A stretch of 6,958 bases of DNA from Anaerolineaceae bacterium UBA1415. Its GTDB lineage: Bacteria; Chloroflexota; Anaerolineae; Anaerolineales; Anaerolineaceae. The position numbers and the translations under genes were made by a program. Below, piece after piece: positions 1 to 5,556 of the stretch (position 1 is the stretch's first letter; the number at the start of each line of letters is the position of its first letter). The DNA lies in contig DBPR01000024.1 of the NCBI GenBank assembly GCA_002305635.1, positions 1 to 6,958 of the forward strand. Reading direction: 5' to 3'. The notes under the pieces were generated by a model. That model was not told where the DNA came from. It was given only the letters and a program-made list of their open reading frames with translations, and did not search any database.

Positions 1-8
1 CGGCCTAC
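1..8 (-). repeat. truncated REP unit at window edge
   Basis: The window opens with CGGC followed by CTAC, which is the right stem arm plus the reversed GTAG head seen in the complete REP units further on. The rest of this unit lies outside the window. It aligns with 824-831, the end of the complete unit at 802-831, and the next 12 nt (ATGTCTAATCAT) are identical at 9-20 and 832-843. Confidence 0.6.
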
Positions 9-20
9 ATGTCTAATCAT

Positions 21-84
21 GCCGGATCAAACCCCCAAAAGGGGGCAGGCCCACGATACCCATGGGGCACGATGTTCGACCTAC
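21..84 (-). repeat. degenerate REP-like unit A with inner C5-A4-G5 hairpin and 18-nt extra segment
   Basis: The left arm GCCGGATC (21-28) is followed by an inner hairpin CCCCC-AAAA-GGGGG (32-45). A decayed right arm and reversed head, CGACCTAC, ends at 84. Positions 21-57 match 844-880 of unit A' with 4 mismatches. Positions 58-75 (ACCCATGGGGCACGATGT) have no counterpart in A' but recur with 2 mismatches at 113-130. The outer arms no longer pair well, so this copy is probably decayed. Confidence 0.55.
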
Positions 85-91
85 AAGTTTT

Positions 92-139
92 GCCGGATTA
101 CAAATGCAAAATACCCATAGTGCACGATGTCCGGCCTAC
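92..139 (-). repeat. REP-like unit B, head CTAC at 136-139, with 18-nt extra segment
   Basis: The stem GCCGGA (92-97) pairs with TCCGGC (130-135) and is followed directly by CTAC, which reads GTAG on the minus strand. Positions 92-112 match 802-822 with a single mismatch. The 18 nt at 113-130 are then additional, and CCGGCCTAC (131-139) matches 823-831 exactly. The unit ends 7 nt short of the transposase stop codon, so in the transposase mRNA it sits immediately after the stop. Confidence 0.65.
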
Positions 140-146
140 ACGGAAC

Positions 147-665
147 TTATTCCCCGAATGAATATCCATCCTTTTGGATTTTTTCTATGTGTTTCAGGAT
201 GTTTTGGTTTGGTCGTGGAGAATCATCCTCACAGAAGCTTGACCATTTCCAATCTCCAATATCATCAACAAAGCCATGTTTGACGGCATTATAAGTTGTG
301 TAGACATAATGGGTTTGTAGATCGCGTTGGTTTCGAATCGTATGCTCCCAAAAACGATCTTGCCAGATAACAGTTTGTGGATCATTCAAATGTAAACGAA
401 TATTTTTTGTAACGTTCTTCTTGATCTCCCGAATGATATTTGAATAGTTATGCTCATCTTCTGGAAGTGTAATTATTAAGTGTATGTGGTCGGGTAGAAT
501 ACACCAGGCATCAAGGTCGAAAGGACGGTATTTGCGGACTTTTTCAACCGCGCTAATAAAAATTTCGCAATTTTCATCGTTATTAAAGAAAGGTATTCGA
601 TCTTTTGTAACCAGAGTAAAGAAGAATGTGCCACCTTCAACATAATTGCGAATATAAGTTCTCAT
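147..665 (-). CDS. REP-associated Y1/HUH transposase (RAYT, TnpA-REP family)
   Basis: This 172-residue protein has the plan of the Y1 single-strand (IS200-like) transposases of the RAYT subgroup. They cut and join single-stranded DNA at REP hairpins through a tyrosine-DNA intermediate. The metal-binding HUH motif is His60-Ile-His62 within LPDHIHLI. A WQDRFWEHTIR stretch (101-111) and the ending DWKWSSF (138-144) are typical of RAYTs. The likely nucleophile is Tyr122 in YTTYNAVKHGFV, which aligns with the usual Tyr-Ile-His-x-Asn-Pro-Val segment. Here the His is Thr124 and the Pro is Ala127. Tyr120 and Tyr125 are neighbours that cannot be excluded by eye. The ATG at 665 is the first possible start, since an in-frame TAA lies 9 nt upstream. 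No convincing Shine-Dalgarno sequence precedes it, so expression may be low. The gene looks intact and visibly AT-richer than the chaperone genes, which suggests acquisition. REP hairpins on both sides strongly support the RAYT assignment. Confidence 0.88.
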   Translation of the reverse strand: MRTYIRNYVEGGTFFFTLVTKDRIPFFNNDENCEIFISAVEKVRKYRPFDLDAWCILPDHIHLIITLPEDEHNYSNIIREIKKNVTKNIRLHLNDPQTVIWQDRFWEHTIRNQRDLQTHYVYTTYNAVKHGFVDDIGDWKWSSFCEDDSPRPNQNILKHIEKIQKDGYSFGE

Positions 666-712
666 GAAGTGAGTTTATCATTTTTATGTAAGGTACGTTG
701 AAATTCATAAAT

Positions 713-741
713 GTAGGCCGGATTGTGTTTGTCAATCCGGC
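713..741 (+). repeat. REP unit with GTAG head and perfect 9-bp stem, upstream of the RAYT gene
   Basis: GTAG (713-716) is followed at once by the stem GCCGGATTG (717-725), a 7-nt loop, and the perfect complement CAATCCGGC (733-741). This is the only unit in the window with its head on the plus strand. It lies 47 nt upstream of the transposase start codon. Together with the oppositely oriented unit at 802-831 it forms a BIME-like inverted pair with both heads facing outward. Confidence 0.85.
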
Positions 742-759
742 ATGCGGTTGCCAATCCGA

Positions 760-783
760 ACATTTCTGTTGGATCCGAAATGT
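760..783. repeat. weak inverted repeat between two REP units
   Basis: ACATTTC (760-766) and GAAATGT (777-783) can pair as a 7-bp stem around a 10-nt loop. The sequence lies between the two members of the BIME-like pair and may be a decayed unit or linker. It has no GTAG head and could be chance. Confidence 0.3.
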
Positions 784-801
784 CTGACTCTATCTAATTA
801 C

Positions 802-831
802 GCCGGATTTCAAATGCAAAATCCGGCCTAC
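802..831 (-). repeat. REP unit B' with perfect 9-bp stem and reversed GTAG head
   Basis: GCCGGATTT (802-810) pairs perfectly with AAATCCGGC (819-827) around an 8-nt loop, and CTAC (828-831) follows immediately. It is the uninterrupted version of unit B at 92-139. The first 21 nt and last 9 nt are shared with one mismatch, but the 18-nt segment of unit B is absent. Confidence 0.85.
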
Positions 832-843
832 ATGTCTAATCAT

Positions 844-890
844 GCCGAATCGAACCCCCAAAAGGGGGCAAGCCCGCGATCCGGCCGTAC
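844..890 (-). repeat. REP-like unit A' with nested C5-A4-G5 hairpin
   Basis: The outer arms GCCGAATCG (844-852) and CGATCCGGC (877-885) pair with a single mismatch at 848. They enclose a second small hairpin, CCCCC-AAAA-GGGGG (855-868). The head is CGTAC (886-890) rather than CTAC, which looks like a one-base insertion. It is the partner of unit A at 21-84, and the 57-bp block 824-880 matches 1-57 at 53 positions. Confidence 0.7.
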
Positions 891-897
891 GAATTTT

Positions 898-926
898 GCC
901 GGATCGAACTGCGCGATCCGGCCTAC
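898..926 (-). repeat. REP unit C with perfect 9-bp stem, 3' of prmA
   Basis: GCCGGATCG (898-906) pairs perfectly with CGATCCGGC (914-922) around a 7-nt loop, followed by CTAC (923-926). It is the first strong hairpin met by transcripts leaving prmA, 27 nt past the stop codon. No run of T follows it on the minus strand, so it is not an obvious intrinsic terminator. It could protect the 3' end or assist Rho-dependent ending. A further remnant, GCCTAC, ends at 945, only 8 nt from the prmA stop. Confidence 0.8.
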
Positions 927-953
927 GAATCCGAATCTTGCCTACTTGATGGA

Positions 954-1883
954 TTAATCTATTTTCTTTCGGAAAACCAGTACGACCCAGTCTTCATCCT
1001 GCAAGGTGTCGATGTGCTTTAGTCGGGCTTTACCGGCAGCCTGGATGACGGAATTTGCCTGGGTTTCGAGAATGCCGCCCAAAATTAAAATTCCATCGTT
1101 TTCCACCGTATTCGCCAGACCGGTTTCCAACATTTTGACGAGGATATGCGCCAGAATATTGGCCAAAACCACCGGCGCTTGTTTGAGCTCATCGTTTCGC
1201 GCCAAAACATCGCTGTGGGTGCCAACTTCAAAGAGGATCCGCCCAGCCATGCCGTTTAGTTCCGCGTTGCGCTCGCAGGAGGGGATGGTGATCGGGTCAT
1301 AATCGACGCCGAGGACCTTGTTAGCTCCCAGTCGCACCGCCGCGATGGCCAGAATGCCACTGCCGCAGCCGATATCGAGCACATTTTTCCCCGAGCAGCC
1401 GTATTTTTCCAGCCCGATCAGACAAAGCTGGGTGGAAGGGTGGGTGCCGGTGCCAAAAGCCATATCGGGGGATATGATGATGGGGAGGCGTTCGCCAGCC
1501 AGGTCGGGATCGACCCAGGAGGGCAAAACGATCAGGTTCTGACCCAGTTTAAGCGGTTCGTAACGCGCTTTCCAGGCTTCCATCCAGTCCTGATCGTCAA
1601 TGATCTGATACTTGACCGCGCCAAGGGGAGCGATCATGCTCAGATGCCAGACGGCCTGGTCGAGCTTTTGGCGGGTATTCTCGATCTGCTCGTCCATAGG
1701 GAAGTACGCCACCACCTGCATATCGCCGGTTGGGACTTCTTCCTGCTCGGCGGGGTCGAAAACGGTCACGCTGTGAATGAGCACGCCATCGGGCGCGTAG
1801 CGTGAAAAAACCTCGGCGACGGCCTCAGCCAACTCGCCGGAACAAACCAATGATGCTTCCAACCAACTATCGATCTTATCCAC
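954..1883 (-). CDS. prmA: ribosomal protein L11 methyltransferase PrmA
   Basis: PrmA transfers methyl groups from S-adenosylmethionine to lysines and the N-terminus of ribosomal protein L11. At 309 residues it has the usual family length. The N-terminal 110 or so residues form the L11-recognition part. The catalytic part begins with the family hallmark FGTGTHPST (143-151), then AdoMet motif I VLDIGCGSG (168-176), the acidic end of strand 2 at GVDYDP (192-197), and ANIL (241-244), the PrmA version of the usual motif IV. The start is GTG at 1883. It overlaps the dnaJ end by 8 nt, and an AAAGGA Shine-Dalgarno (1892-1897) sits 8 nt upstream inside dnaJ, so translation is probably coupled. The partnership with dnaJ is the same as in the B. 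subtilis dnaK operon. There rsmE follows, whereas here the operon runs into REP repeats. Confidence 0.95.
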   Translation of the reverse strand: MDKIDSWLEASLVCSGELAEAVAEVFSRYAPDGVLIHSVTVFDPAEQEEVPTGDMQVVAYFPMDEQIENTRQKLDQAVWHLSMIAPLGAVKYQIIDDQDWMEAWKARYEPLKLGQNLIVLPSWVDPDLAGERLPIIISPDMAFGTGTHPSTQLCLIGLEKYGCSGKNVLDIGCGSGILAIAAVRLGANKVLGVDYDPITIPSCERNAELNGMAGRILFEVGTHSDVLARNDELKQAPVVLANILAHILVKMLETGLANTVENDGILILGGILETQANSVIQAAGKARLKHIDTLQDEDWVVLVFRKKID

Positions 1884-3021
1884 TGAATGCGTCCTTTATC
1901 TTGTCAAAAAAGCTGCGCTCCTGAATCTTGATGTCGGTTCCCATGGTTTTGCCCAGGGCTTCCAGGAGCTCTTCCTGCTCTTTGCTAAGGCTGGTCGGGA
2001 TCTGAACGTTGACGGTCACGAGTTGATTGCCGCGTTCGCTGCGATGCAGAATGGGAACGCCTTTGTCTTTCAGCCTGAAGACCTTGCCAGGCTGCGTTCC
2101 CGGAGGAATGCGCAGGTTGACATTGCCATCAACCGTGGGAATGGTGATCTCGTCTCCCAAAGCCGCCTGAGCCATGTTGATCTCCAGATCAAGCAGGATG
2201 TTTGAACCGTCGCGGCGGAAGAACTGATGCGGCGCGACGTTGATCTCCAGATAGAAATTGCCGTTGGGGCCGCCATTGGCTCCGGGTTGGCCTTCGCCGA
2301 CCAGACGGATTTGATTGCCGTCATCCACACCAGCGGGAATGGCAACTTTCTTCTTTGTGGTTTTGCGTTCCAGACCAGTGCCGCGGCAGTTGCGGCAGGG
2401 GGTTTCGATCATTTTGCCGCTGCCGTTGCAGGTTGGGCAGGTGACAACCTGAACCATTGAACCCAAGAAGGTATTATGAACCTGGCGGATCTCGCCCTGA
2501 CCCTTACAGCTCTGGCAGGTGATGGGTTTTGTGCCTGGTTCAGCGCCGCTGCCGTCGCAAGCCGAGCAGCGCTCATTGCGCGTGATCTCAACTTCTTTTT
2601 CAGCGCCGAACACGGCTTCTTCAAAACTCAATCGAATCGATGAGCGAATATCCGCGCCGTGCCGGGGGGCGTTGTAGCGTTGACGGGCGCTGCTTGCTCT
2701 GCCGAAGCCGCCCATGCTGCCAAAACCACCCATACCAAAAAGGCTTTCGAAAAGATCCGAGAGGTCCATTTCGCCATAATTGGGCATGCCGGAGGTGTTG
2801 ACACCAGAAAAACCGAAGCGATCGTAGGCAGCCCGTTTGTCCGCGTCACTTAAGACACCATAGGCTTCGTTGATCTCCTTGAATTTCTCCTCAGCGTCAG
2901 GGGCTTTGTTAACATCAGGGTGATATTGGCGGGCAAGGTTGCGAAAGGCGCTCTTAACTTCATCAGCGCTGGCGCTCCTTGAAATGCCAAGTACTTCATA
3001 ATAATCTCGTTTTTCTGCCAT
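1876..3021 (-). CDS. dnaJ: chaperone DnaJ (Hsp40, type I)
   Basis: DnaJ delivers unfolded proteins to DnaK and stimulates its ATPase in the cytoplasm. The 381-residue protein has every part of a type I Hsp40. The J domain spans about 5-70, with the DnaK-activating HPD motif at 34-36. A Gly/Phe-rich linker with FGMGGFGSMGGFG covers about 70-110. A zinc domain holds four CxxCxGxG repeats, with cysteine pairs at 152/155, 169/172, 195/198 and 209/212. The C-terminal beta domains and a short dimerisation tail follow. The start is ATG at 3021 with a modest GGAAAG Shine-Dalgarno (3026-3031) only 4 nt away. The gene sits 80 nt after dnaK behind a strong hairpin, and its last 8 nt overlap prmA. All zinc ligands and the HPD motif are present, so it should be functional. 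CbpA-type Hsp40s lack the zinc domain and are excluded. Confidence 0.98.
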   Translation of the reverse strand: MAEKRDYYEVLGISRSASADEVKSAFRNLARQYHPDVNKAPDAEEKFKEINEAYGVLSDADKRAAYDRFGFSGVNTSGMPNYGEMDLSDLFESLFGMGGFGSMGGFGRASSARQRYNAPRHGADIRSSIRLSFEEAVFGAEKEVEITRNERCSACDGSGAEPGTKPITCQSCKGQGEIRQVHNTFLGSMVQVVTCPTCNGSGKMIETPCRNCRGTGLERKTTKKKVAIPAGVDDGNQIRLVGEGQPGANGGPNGNFYLEINVAPHQFFRRDGSNILLDLEINMAQAALGDEITIPTVDGNVNLRIPPGTQPGKVFRLKDKGVPILHRSERGNQLVTVNVQIPTSLSKEQEELLEALGKTMGTDIKIQERSFFDKIKDAFSG

Positions 3022-3043
3022 AAATCTTTCCGTTTTTCAAGAC

Positions 3044-3078
3044 AAACACCTGGCGCAACTTTTCTGCGCCAGGTGTTT
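3044..3078 (-). terminator. strong hairpin in the dnaK-dnaJ gap, attenuator or mRNA-stability element
   Basis: A perfect 14-bp stem, AAACACCTGGCGCA (3044-3057) with TGCGCCAGGTGTTT (3065-3078), encloses a 7-nt loop. On the minus strand the stem is followed by TTTGTCTTG, a broken T run, so it resembles a leaky intrinsic terminator. It begins 23 nt after the dnaK stop and ends 12 nt before the dnaJ Shine-Dalgarno. The probable effect is less dnaJ-prmA than dnaK transcript, or protection of the upstream message from 3' decay. The hairpin is directly visible. The role is inferred. Confidence 0.7.
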
Positions 3079-3101
3079 AATTCTAACCGAATATTTTGGG
3101 A

Positions 3102-5003
3102 TTAATCAGCATGCGTATACTCGCCATCAACGATATCGGGATCGTCTGATGGGGTTTCGGGTTCCTGCGGTTGGCTGGCATCGTTTGGCTGGCTGGCTTC
3201 CTGCGCGTAGGCAGCCTGACCAACTTCCTGCAGGACCTTCATCAGGTTTTCAACCGCGTTGTTGATCGCGACGGTATCGTCCTGATCGCGTACCGCACGG
3301 ACACCGGCGATGGCATCTTCCGTTTTTGTTTTCGCATCAGCGGGGAGCTTCTCGCCCAGGTCCTTGATCGTCTTTTCAGCAGAGTAGACCGCGTTGTCGG
3401 CAGTATTGCGGGCTTCAATCAGCTCGCGGCGTTTCTGGTCTTCTTCGGCGTGCGTCTCAGCATCGCGGCGCATTTGTTCAACTTCTTCATCGGTCAGACC
3501 CGAGAAGGCGTTGATGGTGATGCTTTGCTGGCGATTGGTGGCCTTGTCTTTGGCGGTTACTTCGAGCGTGTTGTTGGCGTTCATGTCGAAGGTTACTTCG
3601 ATCTGCGGCACGCCGCGGGGAGCGGGCGGGATGCCATCGAGCGTGAATTTGCCCAGGGATTTGTTGTCCGCAGCCATCGTTCGTTCACCCTGCAGGACGT
3701 GGATCTCAACCTGGGTCTGGCTGTCAGAGGCGGTTGAAAAGACCTGGCTCATGCGGGTGGGGATGGTGGTGTTGCGCTTGATCAGGGGTGTTGCCACGCC
3801 GCCGAGCGTTTCGATCGAGAGGGTCAGTGAGGTGACGTCGAGCAGCAGAACGTCCTTGACGTCGCCAGCCAGAACGCCAGCCTGAATGGCAGCGCCAACG
3901 GCGACAACTTCGTCGGGATTGACCCCCTTGTGGGGCTCTTTGTTGAAGAGCTGGCGCACGGCTTCCTGTACGGCGGGCATGCGGGTCATGCCGCCAACCA
4001 TAACAACTTCATCGACATCACTGGGTTTCAAACCAGCATCGCTAAGCGCCTGGTGAACGGGTTTGAGCGATCTTTGGATCAGATCAGCGGTTAATTGTTC
4101 GAGTTTTGAACGGGTCAACGTGGTGACCAGATGCTTGGGGCCGGAGGCGTCCGCGGTGATGTAAGGCAGGTTGATATCGGCCTGCATTGTGCTGGAAAGC
4201 TCAATTTTAGCCTTTTCCGCGGCTTCTTTGAGCCGCTGCAGGGCCTGGCGATCATCGCGTAAATTGATGCCGTTTTCGCGCTTGAACTCGTCTGCCAGCC
4301 AGTCAATAATGCGCAGGTCGAAGTCATCGCCGCCCAGGAAGGTGTCACCTGAAGTGGATCTGACCTGGAATACGCCGTCGCCAACTTCCAGAACCGAAAT
4401 GTCAAAAGTTCCGCCGCCGAGGTCGTAAACAGCGATGGTTTCGTTCTTGCCGTCTTTGTCCAGACCGTATGCCAAAGAGGAGGCGGTCGGTTCGTTGATG
4501 ATGCGCAGCACTTCGAGCCCGGCGATCTTGCCGGCATCGATGGTGGCGTTGCGTTGAGCGTCGTCAAAGTAAGCTGGCACGGTGATGACCGCCTGATTGA
4601 CGGGTTCGCCAAGATAAGCTTCAGCATCGCGCTTGATCTTGCCCAGGATCATCGCGGAAATTTCAGGCGAAGAATAATCTTTGCCGTCCATGACCACGCG
4701 CACATCGCCGTTGGGGGCGCTGCTGATCGAATAGGGCACCAGCGCTTTGGCACGCTGGACTTCGGGGTCGCTGGCTTTGCGTCCCATAAAACGCTTGATC
4801 GAGAAGATCGTGTTTTCAGGGTTGATGATGGCCTGATTGCGGGCAACGCGCCCGACGAGCCTCTCACCGTTCTTGTTGACTGCCACCACGGAGGGCACCA
4901 GTCGTTCGCCCTCAGCGGAGGGGATGATGATAGGTTCGCCGCCCATCATCACGGCCGCGGCAGAGTTGGTTGTTCCAAGATCGATTCCAATGATTTTTGA
5001 CAT
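3102..5003 (-). CDS. dnaK: molecular chaperone DnaK (Hsp70)
   Basis: DnaK binds exposed hydrophobic segments of proteins in an ATP-driven cycle with DnaJ and GrpE. From the chosen start it has 633 residues, the normal length. The nucleotide-binding domain shows GIDLGTTNS (6-14), YDLGGGTFDIS (193-203) and VMVGGMTRMP (334-343). The region around 75-100 keeps the segment that Firmicutes DnaKs lack. The linker VLLLD is at 385-389, the beta substrate domain is about 390-505, and the helical lid follows. The tail is rich in Pro, Gln and acidic residues and ends IVDGEYTHAD. The open frame extends upstream to 5033, but ATG 5003 is preferred. It has AGGAG (5011-5015) 7 nt upstream and gives the conserved MSKIIGIDLG start, and the longer version would run into grpE. 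The gene begins 10 nt after the grpE stop, whose TAG overlaps this Shine-Dalgarno. Two residues beside the linker are unusual: Ser392 for Pro and Ser396 for Gly. Confidence 0.98.
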   Translation of the reverse strand: MSKIIGIDLGTTNSAAAVMMGGEPIIIPSAEGERLVPSVVAVNKNGERLVGRVARNQAIINPENTIFSIKRFMGRKASDPEVQRAKALVPYSISSAPNGDVRVVMDGKDYSSPEISAMILGKIKRDAEAYLGEPVNQAVITVPAYFDDAQRNATIDAGKIAGLEVLRIINEPTASSLAYGLDKDGKNETIAVYDLGGGTFDISVLEVGDGVFQVRSTSGDTFLGGDDFDLRIIDWLADEFKRENGINLRDDRQALQRLKEAAEKAKIELSSTMQADINLPYITADASGPKHLVTTLTRSKLEQLTADLIQRSLKPVHQALSDAGLKPSDVDEVVMVGGMTRMPAVQEAVRQLFNKEPHKGVNPDEVVAVGAAIQAGVLAGDVKDVLLLDVTSLTLSIETLGGVATPLIKRNTTIPTRMSQVFSTASDSQTQVEIHVLQGERTMAADNKSLGKFTLDGIPPAPRGVPQIEVTFDMNANNTLEVTAKDKATNRQQSITINAFSGLTDEEVEQMRRDAETHAEEDQKRRELIEARNTADNAVYSAEKTIKDLGEKLPADAKTKTEDAIAGVRAVRDQDDTVAINNAVENLMKVLQEVGQAAYAQEASQPNDASQPQEPETPSDDPDIVDGEYTHAD

Positions 5004-5010
5004 TATTTCG

Positions 5011-5015
5011 CTCCT
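5011..5015 (-). promoter_or_regulatory. dnaK ribosome binding site overlapping the grpE stop codon
   Basis: AGGAG on the minus strand lies 7 nt before ATG 5003. Its first two bases are the last two of the grpE TAG stop (5014-5016). This decides the dnaK start in favour of 5003 over 5033 and suggests that ribosomes finishing grpE can re-initiate on dnaK. Confidence 0.85.
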
Positions 5016-5526
5016 ATTTTGCCACGCGAACAAGCGCGGGTCTGATTATTCTTTCTTTTAGTTGATATCCGGTCTGGACAACTTCAATGATCTGTCCATC
5101 GGTATAATTTTCGTTTTCTTCGTGAGTCACCGCTTCCTGGTTGTTGGGGTCAAAGAGGTCACCAGGTTTCAGGTCGATGACAGTCACGTTCTGCTTTTCA
5201 AGCGTTGAGAGCAGCTTTTTCAGGATCAATTCCACGCCAGCGATCCAATTGGCGCAATCGGGATCGGCGGGTGCGTGCTCCAGCGCGCGTTCGAGGTCGT
5301 CCACCACTGGCAGAAAGATCCTGACGTGCTCGCCCAGGAGTCGTTCAGCCATCGCGGTGTTTTCCTGGTCAATACGGCGTTTGTAGTTGGCAAAACTGGC
5401 GCGTTCGCGCTGCAAACTGTCGAGGTATTCATCGGCCCTGGCCTGAAGTTCGCTCAGCTGGGTCTCCAATGCTGTGTTCTCATTATTTTCTTCTACTTCG
5501 CTTGTTTTTTTATCATCATCTGTCAT
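5014..5526 (-). CDS. grpE: nucleotide exchange factor GrpE
   Basis: GrpE releases ADP from DnaK so that the chaperone can reset, and it acts as a dimer in the cytoplasm. The protein has 170 residues, at the short end of the normal range. An acidic, probably disordered start (1-20) is followed by a long coiled-coil helix (about 20-70) containing FANYKRRIDQE, the family's conserved segment. A four-helix dimer region comes next. The C-terminal beta wing contains the signature from FDPNNQEAV (115-123) through DGQIIEVVQTGYQLKERIIRPALV, which contacts the DnaK nucleotide domain. The ATG at 5526 has GAGGA (5533-5537) 6 nt upstream. The gene lies 30 nt after hrcA and 10 nt before dnaK, the standard place for it. 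No frameshift or missing segment is visible. Confidence 0.96.
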   Translation of the reverse strand: MTDDDKKTSEVEENNENTALETQLSELQARADEYLDSLQRERASFANYKRRIDQENTAMAERLLGEHVRIFLPVVDDLERALEHAPADPDCANWIAGVELILKKLLSTLEKQNVTVIDLKPGDLFDPNNQEAVTHEENENYTDGQIIEVVQTGYQLKERIIRPALVRVAK

Positions 5527-5539
5527 ATCTATTCCTCAT

Positions 5540-5554
5540 CATTGTTTCGCAATG
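5540..5554 (-). other. small hairpin in the hrcA-grpE gap
   Basis: CATTG (5540-5544) and CAATG (5550-5554) pair as a 5-bp stem around a 5-nt loop, between the hrcA stop and the grpE Shine-Dalgarno. In B. subtilis the operon mRNA is processed between hrcA and grpE near a stem-loop. This could be an equivalent site, but the stem is short and may be chance. Confidence 0.3.
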
Positions 5555-5556
5555 TG

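Noticed and set aside
666..712. A promoter for the transposase gene
   Set aside because: The AT-rich leader offers several weak -10-like and -35-like hexamers but no pair with clear consensus and spacing, so none is called.
1..930. A CRISPR array, because similar short units recur
   Set aside because: The units are hairpins of differing length and orientation with diverged sequence and tiny spacers of shared sequence. There is no regular repeat-spacer pattern and no cas gene.
742..957. A plus-strand open frame of 71 codons beyond the 713-741 REP unit
   Set aside because: It consists of REP repeats and their spacers, and no ribosome binding site or protein similarity was seen.
3171..3885. 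Long plus-strand open frames of 188 and 163 codons opposite dnaK
   Set aside because: They lie wholly antisense to clearly coding dnaK and show no recognisable domain. They are explained by the codon usage of the true gene.
4115..4627. A 170-codon minus-strand frame inside dnaK
   Set aside because: It is an out-of-frame shadow of dnaK, whose own frame holds intact signature motifs across the same span.
5004..5033. A 10-residue N-terminal extension of DnaK from an ATG at 5033
   Set aside because: The ATG at 5003 has AGGAG 7 nt upstream and begins the conserved DnaK N-terminus. The extension would overlap the end of grpE and has no family counterpart.
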